From Candidatus Gemmiger stercoripullorum (lineage in GTDB: Bacteria; Bacillota; Clostridia; Oscillospirales; Ruminococcaceae): a stretch of 54,535 bases of DNA. This document shows, one piece after another, positions 8,557 through 19,317 of the stretch (position 1 is its first letter; each line of letters begins with the position of its first letter). The translations under genes were made by a program, and so were the position numbers. Below the pieces are notes generated by a model. The model was not told the DNA's origin and ran no database searches. It saw nothing but the letters and a program-made list of their open reading frames with translations. The DNA lies in assembly GCA_019119365.1 (NCBI GenBank), contig DWXD01000046.1, forward strand, positions 1-54,535, written 5' to 3'.

Positions 8557-8577
8557 AACCGGTAAATCCGCTATAAT
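8550..8577 (+). promoter_or_regulatory. promoter of the lipoprotein gene
   Basis: A -35 TAGACA at 8550-8555 and a -10 TATAAT at 8572-8577 are separated by 16 bases, about 70 bases before the ATG at 8650. Confidence 0.65.
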
Positions 8578-8649
8578 GAATAAAGATACATTTGGAATTT
8601 CCGCGGCCGGGCGTCGCCTGCGCGGGACCGCTTTTTCTGGAGGAAGTTT

Positions 8650-10029
8650 ATGAAGCGTATTTTTGGCACGCCGCGGGCGCTGGCGGCGCTGCTGGCGCTG
8701 AGCCTGCTGGCCGGGTGCGGCGCGCAAAGCGGCGCGGGCGCAGCCACCGCCGAGACAGCCGCCCCCGCCCCCACCGCCGCGCCGCAGCAGCTGACGGTCT
8801 ACTATGCGGGCGGGGCGGACAGCCCGGCCGCCACGGCGCTGCGCGCCTATGCCGCAGCGCAGGGCGTAACGCTGCAGGAGCTGTACCCCGGCGAAGACCC
8901 CGCCGCGGCCGACCTGGCCGTGCTGGAAGCCGAACCGGCGGACGACGGCAGCTGGAAGGACCTTACGGCCGACGCACTGCTGGCCACCGCGGCCGCCCGC
9001 GCCGGGCTGGACGCCGAAACCCCGGTATACGCGCTGCCGCTGGGCAAAACGCTGTATGCCTACTGGGCGGACGGCGACGTGCTGGCGGCGCTGCTGGGCG
9101 GCGAGCGCGAAGCCGTGACCGCCGACCTGCAGGCCGCGAGCTGGGACGAGTGGAGCACCCTGGCCGAGACCGTGACCGAATGGCTGGCCGAGCCCGCCGA
9201 AACGGCGCTGACGCTGAACGGCCGCGACTATACCCTGCCCGCCGAACGCCCCGAGGCCGCCGCGGGCCTGACCGGGGTGTTCAGCCTGTGTGAAGACAGC
9301 GTGACCGGGGGCGGCGGCCTGCCGCTGTACACCGGCGCGCTGCTGGCTGCCGGACAGGCCCGCGACGCCGACACGCTGACCGGCCCGCTGAACGGCGTGT
9401 ACAGCGCGCTGACGCTGGAACTGGAAAACGCCGCCTGGGCGGACAGCACGGCCGCCGCCATGCAGGCCGTGCAGGGGCGCACAGCGCTGTTCTGCCGCGG
9501 TTCGCTGGCAGACTGGCTGATGTACAGCGGCGGCGCAGCGGCCGAAACGCTGTGCTGGCTGCCGGTCAAGTGCGACCTGGTCGAAAGCGACCTGGGCGAG
9601 ACCGAATACAACCTGACCGGGCTGCTGAACTACCCCGTGCTGGCCGGGGAAGCCTGGCTGGCCGTGCCCGCCGGGGCGGACGAAGCCCGCACCGAGGCCG
9701 CAGCCGCCGCCATGCTGTGGCTGTACACCAGCCAGGCCGGGGAGGAAACGCTGACCCAGACGCTGGGGCTGGTAACGCCGTGGGGCACCGCCAGCAACGA
9801 CACGCCGCTGACCGCGATGCAGGTCGAACAGGTGGGGGCGGGCATTTTGCCGGAGCCCGCGCTGGACACCGCCGCCGCGGCCGGCCTGGGCGAAGCGGCC
9901 CGCGCGCTGGCCCGGGACGAGGACGGCGCGCTGCGCACCCGCTTTACCGCCAGCCACCGCAGCGCCTGGCGCGAAGCCGCCATTGCGGCGCTGCAGCCGC
10001 CCGAAGCCCCCGAAACCACACAGGAATGA
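8650..10029 (+). CDS. predicted lipoprotein, solute-binding-like
   Basis: The first 24 residues form a lipoprotein signal: positive start MKRIF, hydrophobic core, and lipobox LLAGC, so the mature protein would be anchored to the outer face of the membrane at that cysteine. An Ala/Thr/Pro linker follows. The rest of the 459 residues has the composition and length of an extracellular solute-binding protein (for example LTVYYAGGADSP at the start of the fold), but no ABC permease or ATPase is nearby and I cannot name a ligand. The ATG follows GGAGGAAG. The assignment to a binding-protein fold is inference. Confidence 0.75.
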   Translation: MKRIFGTPRALAALLALSLLAGCGAQSGAGAATAETAAPAPTAAPQQLTVYYAGGADSPAATALRAYAAAQGVTLQELYPGEDPAAADLAVLEAEPADDGSWKDLTADALLATAAARAGLDAETPVYALPLGKTLYAYWADGDVLAALLGGEREAVTADLQAASWDEWSTLAETVTEWLAEPAETALTLNGRDYTLPAERPEAAAGLTGVFSLCEDSVTGGGGLPLYTGALLAAGQARDADTLTGPLNGVYSALTLELENAAWADSTAAAMQAVQGRTALFCRGSLADWLMYSGGAAAETLCWLPVKCDLVESDLGETEYNLTGLLNYPVLAGEAWLAVPAGADEARTEAAAAAMLWLYTSQAGEETLTQTLGLVTPWGTASNDTPLTAMQVEQVGAGILPEPALDTAAAAGLGEAARALARDEDGALRTRFTASHRSAWREAAIAALQPPEAPETTQE

Positions 10030-10094
10030 CGGGATTTGGCAAAAGGTCCAACTTTCCACACCTGTACCCCCTATTCTTTCTACATGGCGGGGGG

Positions 10095-10123
10095 CTGAAA
10101 ATTGCCGCGAAACGTGATATAAT
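10095..10123 (+). promoter_or_regulatory. promoter of the GGDEF-like gene
   Basis: A -10 TATAAT at 10118-10123 with a weak -35 CTGAAA at 10095-10100 and a 17-base spacer. It lies 95 bases before the ATG at 10218. Confidence 0.55.
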
Positions 10124-10217
10124 GCTGATAATTGAGCGGATGCGGCTGCCTGTGCAGCAAAAAGCGGCCGCATCGGGCTGTAACACAGCGCCATTTTTTG
10201 CAAGTGGAGGCGTAAAC

Positions 10218-11018
10218 ATGGAGTATACCCGTAAGCAACTGACGGCCGAGATCGCCGGTCTGCGGCAGCTGTTTGACGATGTGAAGCTGGTGGACGCGGC
10301 AGCCCACCAGGTGCTGGACCCCGAGACGCTGGAGCCCACCGGCCCCGCCGACGAAGTCCCCGTGCTGGACGAGCGCGGCCGCGCCTGGAAACCGCTGTTC
10401 CTGGAGGATACCACCTGCTTTACGCTGTACTGGAGCGTGCGCCCGGAAGGCCGCCCCTGCGTGCTGTGCGTGACCTATGACCTGCCCCACGCCGACGCGG
10501 GCAACACCCGCGAGGCCAACGCCTTCTACCGCCTGCTGACCCAGGCGCGCGACGAGATGTGCCACGACTATGTGACCGGCGTGTACAACCGCACCCACTT
10601 GGATTCGGCGTTCCGCGGGCATGTGTCCGCCGCCGCGCGCGACGGCGAAAAGGTCAGCGCCGCACTGGTGCGCGTCAACGAGTACGCCACGCTGTGCCGC
10701 AGCGAGAGCGTGGCCGCCGCCGACCGCTGCCTGAACACGGCCGCCGGTGTGCTGAGTCTGGCGCTGGACGGCATGGGCACCGAGACGACGCTGATCCGCC
10801 TGGAAGACGGCGTGTTCCTGGTGGTGGCGGTGGGCGTTTCGGCCCGCGAGCTGGAAAACTGCCTGCAGGAAGCGCTGCGCAACGCGCGCCGCAATTTCGG
10901 CATCACGCTGGCCCGCCGCGGCGAGTTCACGGCCACCGTGGCTTCGGCCGACTGGGTCGAGACCGGCAGCTGGGACCTGATGGTGAGCCTGGCCGAAAGC
11001 CGCCTGTACAACCCGTAA
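10218..11018 (+). CDS. degenerate GGDEF-domain protein
   Basis: A 266-residue protein. Residues from about 115 open like a diguanylate cyclase domain: HDYVTGVYNRTHLD matches the usual D-LTGLYNR start. About 75 residues later the position of the catalytic GGDEF motif reads EDGVF within LIRLEDGVFLVVAVG, so the residues needed to bind GTP and metal are absent. The N-terminal 110 residues may form a small sensory domain (LYWSVRPEGRPCVLCVTYDL). It is therefore more likely a receptor or scaffold than an enzyme making cyclic di-GMP. The ATG follows GTGGAGG. A terminator hairpin follows at 11038. Confidence 0.75.
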   Translation: MEYTRKQLTAEIAGLRQLFDDVKLVDAAAHQVLDPETLEPTGPADEVPVLDERGRAWKPLFLEDTTCFTLYWSVRPEGRPCVLCVTYDLPHADAGNTREANAFYRLLTQARDEMCHDYVTGVYNRTHLDSAFRGHVSAAARDGEKVSAALVRVNEYATLCRSESVAAADRCLNTAAGVLSLALDGMGTETTLIRLEDGVFLVVAVGVSARELENCLQEALRNARRNFGITLARRGEFTATVASADWVETGSWDLMVSLAESRLYNP

Positions 11019-11037
11019 CCTTTGCCCGGATAAGCAG

Positions 11038-11098
11038 ACCCCCTGCTGCACATACTGTGGACGAACGAACGTTCCACACTGTGCAGAAGGGGGTTTTT
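11038..11098 (+). terminator. long hairpin, terminator that contains the next gene's RBS
   Basis: Nested inverted repeats ACCCCC / GGGGGT, CTGCACA / TGTGCAG and TGTGGA / TCCACA fold 11038-11094 into one long stem, followed by five T residues (11094-11098). The right arm contains AGAAGGGGG, the only plausible ribosome binding site of the gene starting at 11103. The element can therefore act as terminator of the GGDEF-like gene and as a translational block on the next. Confidence 0.8.
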
Positions 11099-11102
11099 GT
11101 AT

Positions 11103-11555
11103 ATGCAACCGGATACGAACCGCAGCCAGGCCGACAACGAAGCCATGCTGCAGGAGGTCGTACAGAACACCGAACTGGGCAAAAACACGCTGGAGGAGAT
11201 CATGGGCCTGACCCATGACCAGGCGCTGAAGGACGAGATGATGCGCCAGCGCAACGCCTACCGCCGCCTGAACCAGAAAGCCCACACGGCGCTGGACGCC
11301 ATCGGCTGCGAGGCCAAAGGCCAGAGCGCGGCCGCCCGCATGGGCGTGAGCATGGGTATCCGCACGCGCACGATGCTGGACAAAAGCACGCGCAACCTGG
11401 CCACGATGCTGGCCGAGGGCAGCGGCCAGGGCGTGATGGACTGCAAGCGCGCCGAGAGCGACTACCCGCTGGCCAGCCCCGGCGCGCACCGGCTGATGCA
11501 GGAGCTGTGCGATTTCCAGACCCGCGCCGAACAGACCTGGCGCAGCTTTATTTGA
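11103..11555 (+). CDS. small helical protein of unknown function
   Basis: A protein of 150 residues, predicted soluble and almost wholly helical, with no signal peptide. Visible segments include NTELGKNTLEEIMGL and RQRNAYRRLNQKAHTALDAIG, which resemble short helical-bundle proteins common in Clostridia that lack assigned function. I start at the ATG at 11103, nine bases after AGAAGGGGG; a TTG at 11097 would leave too little space. The binding site lies inside the preceding terminator stem, so expression probably needs that hairpin opened or a separate transcript. No function is proposed. Confidence 0.7.
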   Translation: MQPDTNRSQADNEAMLQEVVQNTELGKNTLEEIMGLTHDQALKDEMMRQRNAYRRLNQKAHTALDAIGCEAKGQSAAARMGVSMGIRTRTMLDKSTRNLATMLAEGSGQGVMDCKRAESDYPLASPGAHRLMQELCDFQTRAEQTWRSFI

Positions 11556-12124
11556 CGCCGTGCCGCCGATTTTTTAAAAGATAACCGCCGGAACATTCTT
11601 TTTGAATTTACGGAGGTGCGGCGGGCGAAATCGCCCGCCCTACGGAACGAGGGGAAACATGGCGGCCAACCGGGAAAACGCTGCGGTGCAAACACCCGCG
11701 GGAGGGCCATGGCCCTCCCCTACAAACCGGGGCGAACATCGCGGCCAACCGGGAAAACGCGCCCCCAGGCGATACCGCAAACCCCTGTAGGGGCCGATTC
11801 CACTGTGCGCGCAGGCGCGTTTCGGAGGCCAAAGACCGTAAGGCCCGCCTCTCAGGCCGGAGCTATCGGCCCGGTTTGCGGCGGCGCAGGGTTCCGCGGG
11901 CGGGATAAATCCCGCCCCTACGAACAGATTTTATGTTTCGCGCCGGCAGGGATGGCCGCGGCCACCCGGGCGAACGTAGGGCGGGATGCCCTCATCCCGC
12001 CGGACCTTGCGGCAGCGCATGTTCCAACTTTGAAATCACCAAGGTGCGGCGGGCGAAATCGCCCGCCCTGCAGGGCAACCGGAAACGGCAGCCGAAGGGG
12101 AAACGGGCGGTTTTTCGACACGCC
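11556..12124. repeat. REP-like hairpin cluster 3 (six hairpins, one expanded)
   Basis: A convergent gap. The hairpins are G 11620-11643 (arms GGCGGGCGA / TCGCCCGCC, CTAC right), D 11700-11723 (GGGAGGGCCA / TGGCCCTCCC, a perfect 20-bp palindrome, CTAC right), an expanded F 11787-11872 (GTAG left, about 61 extra bases at the apex), A 11898-11921 (CTAC right), C 11976-12001 (GTAG left) and G 12048-12071, whose foot reads CTGC. Feet facing D to F are 63 apart and A to C 54 apart. G and D here have the same orientation, an exception to the alternation elsewhere. Reading frames across the region are by-products of the repeats. Confidence 0.9.
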
Positions 12125-12165
12125 AAAACGGGAGGGGGCCTTATGGGCTCCCTCCCGTTTGTTTG
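12125..12165 (-). terminator. terminator after the AEC transporter gene
   Basis: Eleven-bp stem AAACGGGAGGG (12126-12136) and CCCTCCCGTTT (12150-12160), with T-rich sequence on both outer sides. It lies just downstream of the minus-strand stop at 12178 and could work in both directions. Confidence 0.8.
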
Positions 12166-12177
12166 TGTTTTGGGGCG

Positions 12178-13086
12178 TCAGCCGGTGACGGCGTACATCA
12201 GCGTCATCATGGCGATGCCGATGAGAATACTGATCGAGTTGATCTGGGCGGCGCGGGTGCCGTCGCCGCCCGCGTTGCGGGTCAGCAGCGGGGCGACGCT
12301 CGCGACCGGGGCCATCAGCAGCACGCAGAGCGCCTGGCGGATATCGGCGGCCAGCGGCAGCAGCCAGTACACCCCGGCGGCCAGCGCCAGCACCACACCG
12401 TAGCGCAGCGCAAAGAAGCGCGCCATTTCGCCAAGGTCCTTTTTGCCGAAGTTGATCTCGAACAGAATGCCGATGCTGAGCATGGCCAGGAAGGCGTTGG
12501 CGTTGGCGGTCACTTCGGCCAGGCGCAGCAGCGGCGCGGGCAGGCGGATGTGCAGCGCCGCCAGCGCCAGCATGATGAGGTAGGCGTCTGTCACCGGCGA
12601 GGTGAAGATCTTTTTCAGCAGCAGTTTGGCCGAAAAGCCGCCCCGCCCGGTGATGCCTTCGGCCATGCTGTAGCTGACGCCGTAGAGATAGATCGCCACG
12701 GCGATGTCAAACAGGCACAGGGCGGCAAAGCCGTCGGTGGAGATCAGGCCGGTGAGGAACGGGATCGCAAAATTGCCGACGTTGAAGCTGTTGGTGCTGA
12801 ACAGGTAGACGAGTTTGCGCGGCGCGGGGGCGTTGCGGGCCACCGCCAGCCCGGCCGCCATCAGCACGGTGCAGGTGACGAAGCCGGTCAGAAAGCACCA
12901 CAGGAAGGACGGCTGCAGTTCAAGGTCCTTGAGGCCGTTGACGGCCGTGGCGGGCATCGTGATGTAGAGGATGACCGATTTGAGGAAAGCCGAATCCTCA
13001 ACGCGGAAGATGCCCGCGCGCTTGAAGCCGTATCCCACGCCCAACAGCAGCAGGTATACGAACGCCTGGGTCAGTACGTTGCTCAC
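12178..13086 (-). CDS. AEC-family (auxin efflux carrier-like) transporter
   Basis: A 302-residue polytopic membrane protein with about ten hydrophobic helices, an early YGFKRAGIF, then YITMPATAVNGL with the family's conserved Pro in helix 2, and a repeated half. Bacterial members move small organic acids or amino acids; the substrate here is unknown. The start is GTG, and the binding site AAGGAG is formed by the last codons of the upstream GH3 gene, three bases away. This suggests translational coupling and a possible role in handling a metabolite of glucoside use. Confidence 0.87.
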   Translation of the reverse strand: MSNVLTQAFVYLLLLGVGYGFKRAGIFRVEDSAFLKSVILYITMPATAVNGLKDLELQPSFLWCFLTGFVTCTVLMAAGLAVARNAPAPRKLVYLFSTNSFNVGNFAIPFLTGLISTDGFAALCLFDIAVAIYLYGVSYSMAEGITGRGGFSAKLLLKKIFTSPVTDAYLIMLALAALHIRLPAPLLRLAEVTANANAFLAMLSIGILFEINFGKKDLGEMARFFALRYGVVLALAAGVYWLLPLAADIRQALCVLLMAPVASVAPLLTRNAGGDGTRAAQINSISILIGIAMMTLMYAVTG

Positions 13087-13089
13087 GGC

Positions 13090-15372
13090 TTACTCCTTGT
13101 TTTGGGCTTCGGGCAGGGCGGCGCGCAGCGCGGCCAGCAGGCCGGGCAGGGCGGCCGCCGCCTGGGCCCCGCCAAAGCTGGCCATCGCGCGCAGCGGCAT
13201 TGCGTCCAGCATCTGCAGCCCGGCTTCCTCGGTGATGGCCGCGTTCTCGCCGCCGCCGTTCATGCCCAGCGCGCTGCCAAAGCTCTGCAGCACAGACTTC
13301 ATCACCGGGGCGGTGCGCGCATCGCGCAGCAGGTCGCCCATGGCGGTGTTCTCGTCCACCGTCAGCGGGCGGCGGCGCGCGGTCTGGTAGTGCAGCGTCA
13401 GGCGGGCGGGGATGTTGCGGCTGGAATGGCCGATCAGCACGGTGTAATCGCCGGAGGCGGCGTACCAGCCGCCCATCTTTTCGTCATAGTAGCTCAGGTC
13501 GCGGGCGGTGAGCGTAAAGCTGACCTGCTTTTCCTCGCCGGGTTCCAGCGCCACCTTGGCAAAATGGCGCAGCTCTTTGGGCGGGCGGCCGGTCGTGCCG
13601 GTCTCGTCCGCAATGTACAGCTGCACGACCTCCTTGCCCGGGCGCGCGCCGGTGTTGCGCACCGTGACGGTCACGGTCACGCTGCCGTTTTCGTCCATCG
13701 TGTCGGCGGAGAGCGCCGCCGCCTTGTACACAAAGCCGGTGTAGGACAGCCCGTGCCCGAACGGCCAGCGCACCGGCATGCGGCGCGCGTCGTACCAGCG
13801 GTAGCCCACATAGACGCCCTCGCGGTAGTCGGCGGTGTGGCCGTCGCCGGGGAAATCGAGGTAGCAGGGGGTGTCCTCCAGCCGCAGCGGCCAACTTTCG
13901 GGCAGGCGGCCGCAGGGTTCGGCGTCGCCGTAGAGCAGCGCGTCGGCGGCGCGGCCGACGGCTTCGCCGCCGAGGTACATGCACAGGACGGCCGAGACTT
14001 CGTCCGCCCACGGGCATTCGACCGGGCTGCCGGTGTGCAGCACGACGACGGTGTTTTTCTGCACGGCGGCCACGCGGGAGATCAGGTTGTTCTGACAGTC
14101 GGGCAGGCGCATGTGCTTGCGGTCGTAGCCCTCGCTCTCAAAGCTGTCGGGCAGGCCCGCAAAGATGACGGCCACGTCGGCGGCCTCGGCGGCCTCGACA
14201 GCCCGGAGGAACTCGGCCTCCTCGCGCTGGTCGCGGTCGGTCGGGTAGCCCTCGACATATTCGACGGCGCGGCCGCGCGCGCGGGCCGCGTCGAGCGCGC
14301 TGTCGATGCGCCAGGAATTGACATGGCTGGACCCGCCGCCCTGGTAGCGCGGCGCGGCCGCAAAGCCGCCGATATACACGACCTTCTGCCCGGGGGCAAG
14401 GGGCAGCGCGCCGCGGTTCTGCAAAAGCACCGCGCACTCGGCGGCCATGGCGGCCGCGGTGTCGTGGTCGCGCGCAAGGTCGAGCTCGGGGGCCGGTTCG
14501 GCGGCGAGGTCGGCCCAGCGCAGCACAATGTTGAGCAGGCGGGCGACCGCCTTGTCAAGCACCGCCTCGGGCAGCGTGCCGTCCTTGACGGCGGCGACGA
14601 TCTTCTGGTCGTTGACGCCGCCGCTGGCGGGCATCTCGAGTTCGCAGCCGGCCTTGAGCCCGGCGACACGGTCGGACACCGCGCCCCAGTCGGACATGAC
14701 AAAACCGTCAAAGCCCCATTCATCGCGCAGGATGCGGGTCAGCAGCTCGTAGCTTTCGCCCGCATAGGTGCCGTTGATGAGGTTGTAGCTGTGCATGATG
14801 GTCCAGGGGCGGGCCTTCTTGACGGCGATCTCGAACGCGGGCAGGTAGATTTCGCGCAGCGTGCGCTCGGTCATGTTGGACGAGCAGGTCATGCGGCGGG
14901 TCTCCTGGTTGTTGGCCGCGAAATGCTTGGGCGAGGTGCCCACGCCCTGGCTCTGCACGCCGTTGATAAAGGCGGCGGACAGTTCGCCCGCAAGGGTCGG
15001 GTCCTCGGAATAATATTCAAAGTTGCGGCCGCACAGCGGGCTGCGCTTGATGTTGAGCGCCGGGCCCAGCACGACGCCGAGGCCGACGGCCTTGGCTTCT
15101 GCGCCGATGGTCTCGCCAAGGCGGCGCAGCAAATCGACGTCAAAGCTCGCGGCCGACGCGCACCCGGCCGGGAAGCAGACCGCCTTGATGCTGTCGTTGA
15201 TGCCCTTGCCTTCCTCCTGCGTGCGCAGGCCGTGGGGGCCGTCCGATACCATCATGGCCGGGATGCCCAGGCGGCCGACGGCCTTGGTGTGCCAGAAATC
15301 CGCGCCGGAGCAAAGACCGGCTTTCTCCTCCAGCGTCATTTGGGAGATCAGTTCGGCAATATGGACAGGCAT
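13090..15372 (-). CDS. glycoside hydrolase family 3 beta-glucosidase-like enzyme
   Basis: A 760-residue GH3 protein. The (beta/alpha)8 domain includes SDGPHGLR, RNFEYYSEDP (116-125), KHFAANNQE (149-157) and the nucleophile Asp228 in GFVMSDWG. The second alpha/beta domain and a C-terminal fibronectin type III-like domain (EVVQLYIAD) complete the common beta-glucosidase architecture. There is no signal peptide, so it acts in the cytoplasm on imported glucosides. I start at the ATG at 15372 preceded by AGGAGG; in-frame codons further upstream are unsupported. A minus-strand TATAAT at 15431-15436 is a candidate -10. It is cotranscribed with the AEC transporter. Confidence 0.92.
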   Translation of the reverse strand: MPVHIAELISQMTLEEKAGLCSGADFWHTKAVGRLGIPAMMVSDGPHGLRTQEEGKGINDSIKAVCFPAGCASAASFDVDLLRRLGETIGAEAKAVGLGVVLGPALNIKRSPLCGRNFEYYSEDPTLAGELSAAFINGVQSQGVGTSPKHFAANNQETRRMTCSSNMTERTLREIYLPAFEIAVKKARPWTIMHSYNLINGTYAGESYELLTRILRDEWGFDGFVMSDWGAVSDRVAGLKAGCELEMPASGGVNDQKIVAAVKDGTLPEAVLDKAVARLLNIVLRWADLAAEPAPELDLARDHDTAAAMAAECAVLLQNRGALPLAPGQKVVYIGGFAAAPRYQGGGSSHVNSWRIDSALDAARARGRAVEYVEGYPTDRDQREEAEFLRAVEAAEAADVAVIFAGLPDSFESEGYDRKHMRLPDCQNNLISRVAAVQKNTVVVLHTGSPVECPWADEVSAVLCMYLGGEAVGRAADALLYGDAEPCGRLPESWPLRLEDTPCYLDFPGDGHTADYREGVYVGYRWYDARRMPVRWPFGHGLSYTGFVYKAAALSADTMDENGSVTVTVTVRNTGARPGKEVVQLYIADETGTTGRPPKELRHFAKVALEPGEEKQVSFTLTARDLSYYDEKMGGWYAASGDYTVLIGHSSRNIPARLTLHYQTARRRPLTVDENTAMGDLLRDARTAPVMKSVLQSFGSALGMNGGGENAAITEEAGLQMLDAMPLRAMASFGGAQAAAALPGLLAALRAALPEAQNKE

Positions 15373-15586
15373 GAGATGCTCCTCCTTCAATTTTTTTGCA
15401 GCGGGCGGGCGCCCGCCTGCATTTTTGACCATTATACACCCTGGCGGGGCGGATTGGATAGATATTTTGTGAAAAATTACAACAAAAACTGTATTTTTCC
15501 GCCTTTTCGCACGCCCGGCGCGGGTATTTTTGTTCTTGCGCGGCGCACAGGTGGCCCCGGGGCGGGAACAAAACCGCAAAAAAATC

Positions 15587-15615
15587 TTGTCAAGCCGCCG
15601 CAAACGTGCTAACAT
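15587..15615 (+). promoter_or_regulatory. promoter of gdhA
   Basis: A -35 TTGTCA at 15587-15592 and a -10 TAACAT at 15610-15615 with a 17-base spacer. The ATG is at 15657, after AAAGGAG. Confidence 0.65.
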
Positions 15616-15641
15616 AAAAACCGGTGACGAAACTTATATAA

Positions 15642-17003
<1,362 letters not shown>

Positions 17004-17055
17004 TGTTCCGCCCCGCCCGCGCGGTTCGCGCAGGCAAATAACCACCCGTAAAGCG

Positions 17056-17095
17056 CATCCCCGCAGGGAGTTTTCCCTGCGGGGATGTTTTGTTT
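17056..17095 (+). terminator. intrinsic terminator after gdhA
   Basis: Fourteen-bp stem CATCCCCGCAGGGA (17056-17069) and TCCCTGCGGGGATG (17074-17087), four-base loop, then TTTTGTTT. Confidence 0.95.
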
Positions 17096-17120
17096 GGGGG
17101 CACAGCGTTGCCCCCGGTTT

Positions 17121-17146
17121 ATGAGGAACGTTTTTCAATTCCTCAT
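17121..17146 (-). terminator. weak hairpin downstream of glpK
   Basis: Eight-bp inverted repeat ATGAGGAA (17121-17128) and TTCCTCAT (17139-17146) about 50 bases beyond the glpK stop. No clear T run follows on the minus strand, so terminator function is only possible. Confidence 0.35.
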
Positions 17147-17194
17147 TCCCGATTTCTAATTTTTAATGTGTTCAAACCCTGCCCCACAGCGTTC

Positions 17195-18682
17195 TCACTC
17201 CTCCGCCCATCCTCTGGCGCGGTCGACGGCTTTGCGCCAACCGGCGCGCAGGGCGGCGCGCTGCGCTTGGGGCATCTGCGGGGTATACTGCCGGTCCAGC
17301 GTCCAACCGGCGCGGATCTCGCCGGTGTCCTTCCACACGCCGGTGGCAAGCCCGGCCAGATACGCCGCGCCCAGGGCGGTCGTCTCGCGGATCATCGGGC
17401 GGCGCAGCGTGCGGCCGATGATGTCCGCCTGGAACTGCATCAGGAAATTGTTGGCCGAAGCCCCGCCGTCCACCCGCAGCTCGCGCAGCGGCACCCCGGC
17501 GTCGGCCTCCATCGCGGTCAGCACATCGGCGGTCTGGTAGGCGATGGATTCCAGCGCCGCGCGGATGATATGGTTGCGCCCGGCCCCGCGCGTCAGCCCC
17601 ACCAGCGCGCCGCGGGCGTACATGTCCCAGTACGGCGCACCCAGCCCGGTAAAGGCGGGCACCAGGTACACCCCGGCGCTGTCCGGCACTTTTTGGGCAA
17701 AATATTCGCTGTCGGCCGCTTCGGTGATCAGGTGCAGCTCATCCCGCAGCCACTGGACCACCGCCCCGGCCACAAACACGCTGCCTTCCAGCGCATACTG
17801 CACGCGCGGCCCGGGGCCGGCGGCAATGGTCGTCAGCAGCCCGTGGCGGCTGCGGTGCAGCGTTTCGCCGGTGTTCATCAGCAAAAAGCAGCCGGTGCCG
17901 TAGGTGTTTTTGGCCTCGCCTGCGGCAAAGCAGGTCTGGCCGAACAGCGCGGCCTGCTGGTCGCCCGCGATCCCGGCGATGGGGACCTCCACCCCTTGGA
18001 TGTTCACCGTGCCGTACACCTCGCTGCACGGGCGCACGGCGGGCAGCATCGCCGCCGGGATGCCCAGGCGGCGGCAGATGCGCTCGTCCCAGCACAGGTT
18101 CTCGATGTCAAACAGCATCGTGCGGCTGGCGTTGGTGTAGTCGGTCACATGCACGGCCCCGCCGGTCAGCTTCCAGATCAGCCAGCTGTCCACCGTGCCG
18201 AACAAAAGCTCGCCCGCCTCGGCGCGGGCGCGCGCGCCCTCCACATGGTCAAGCACCCAGGCGATCTTGGTGGCCGAAAAATAGGCGTCGATCAAAAGCC
18301 CGGTGCGGTCCTTGACATAGGCGGTGAATTCCGCGTCCGCCTTGAGCTGCTCGCAGGTCTCGGCCGTGCGGCGGCACTGCCACACAATGGCGTTGTACAC
18401 CGGGCGGCCGGTGGCTTTGTCCCACACGATGGCCGTCTCGCGCTGGTTGGTGATGCCAATGCCCGCAATGTCGCGCGGGTCCACGCCGGATTTGGCCAGC
18501 ACCTCCATCATCACGCCATACTGGCTGGAATAGATCTCCATCGGGTCATGCTCGACCCAGCCGGGCTGCGGGTAAAGCTGGGCAAACTCCCGCTGGGCCA
18601 TGGCCACCATGTTCTGCTGCGCGTCGAACAGGATGCAGCGGCTGCTGGTGGTGCCCTGGTCAAGGGCCAGAATGTATTTCAT
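17195..18682 (-). CDS. glpK: glycerol kinase
   Basis: Phosphorylates glycerol to glycerol 3-phosphate with ATP. The 495-residue length is typical. It opens with [15 protein letters not shown] (phosphate loop of the FGGY fold), then [16 protein letters not shown], a D-tyrosine-like WKLTGG segment, [11 protein letters not shown], and the C-terminal [16 protein letters not shown] signature. The ATG follows AGGGAGG. It is transcribed alone; no glycerol facilitator or glpD is adjacent. The upstream gap is filled by repeat cluster 4. Confidence 0.96.
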   Translation of the reverse strand: MKYILALDQGTTSSRCILFDAQQNMVAMAQREFAQLYPQPGWVEHDPMEIYSSQYGVMMEVLAKSGVDPRDIAGIGITNQRETAIVWDKATGRPVYNAIVWQCRRTAETCEQLKADAEFTAYVKDRTGLLIDAYFSATKIAWVLDHVEGARARAEAGELLFGTVDSWLIWKLTGGAVHVTDYTNASRTMLFDIENLCWDERICRRLGIPAAMLPAVRPCSEVYGTVNIQGVEVPIAGIAGDQQAALFGQTCFAAGEAKNTYGTGCFLLMNTGETLHRSRHGLLTTIAAGPGPRVQYALEGSVFVAGAVVQWLRDELHLITEAADSEYFAQKVPDSAGVYLVPAFTGLGAPYWDMYARGALVGLTRGAGRNHIIRAALESIAYQTADVLTAMEADAGVPLRELRVDGGASANNFLMQFQADIIGRTLRRPMIRETTALGAAYLAGLATGVWKDTGEIRAGWTLDRQYTPQMPQAQRAALRAGWRKAVDRARGWAEE

Positions 18683-18985
18683 CGCGTGCGCCTCCCTGCG
18701 TGTGGATGTATAAAAACATTATCGCAGATGCCGCCCCGCGCTGTAAACCGTCAACCCGCCTAAAACCGCAGCCCCCATTGTGGCAAAATGCCGGAAACCG
18801 CCCCGGGGCGGCGCAAGCACCCGCGGGAGGGCCATGGCCCTCCCCTACAAACCGTGGCCAACGCCCGGCCAACCGGGACGGCCGCGGCCACCCGGGCAAA
18901 CGTAGGGCGGGATGCCCTCATCCCGCCGGACCCCGCGGCGGTGCCCTCCTCCCTGCCGCACCCGGAAGCGGCATTTCAAGGCGGG

Positions 18986-19038
18986 GCAATCCCTCCGTCA
19001 CGGCCTGCGGCCGCGCCACCTCCCTTTGACAAGGGAGG
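18986..19038 (+). repeat. H element, copy 1
   Basis: A 53-bp double-hairpin module. One hairpin is formed by CACGGCC and its near-complement GGCCGCG around TGC, the other by CCTCCCTT (19019-19026) and AAGGGAGG (19031-19038) around TGAC. It has no GTAG foot. It sits between a C and a B hairpin. Confidence 0.85.
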
Positions 19039-19317
19039 CAAATCTGCGGCAAAGCTGCGCCCAGCCGGGAAGGCCGCAGCTTTGCGTGATCGCAACCCCT
19101 GTAGGGGACGATGCTTGCATCGTCCCGGGCGATCCTGCGGCGGCGCCAACGTCCCCGGGCGGGATAAATCCCGCCCCTACGGCCCACGGCGAACGCCCGG
19201 CCAACCGGGACGGCCACGGCTGCCCGGGCAAACGTAGGGCGGGATGCCCTCATCCCGCCGGACCCCGCGGCGGCGCTCTCCTCCCTGCCGCACCCGGGAG
19301 CGGCATTTCAAGGCGGG

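Noticed and set aside
12163..15612. Plus-strand open frame of 1,149 codons opposite the AEC and GH3 genes
   Set aside because: Both opposite genes are clear family members with proper starts. The long frame is a by-product of composition.
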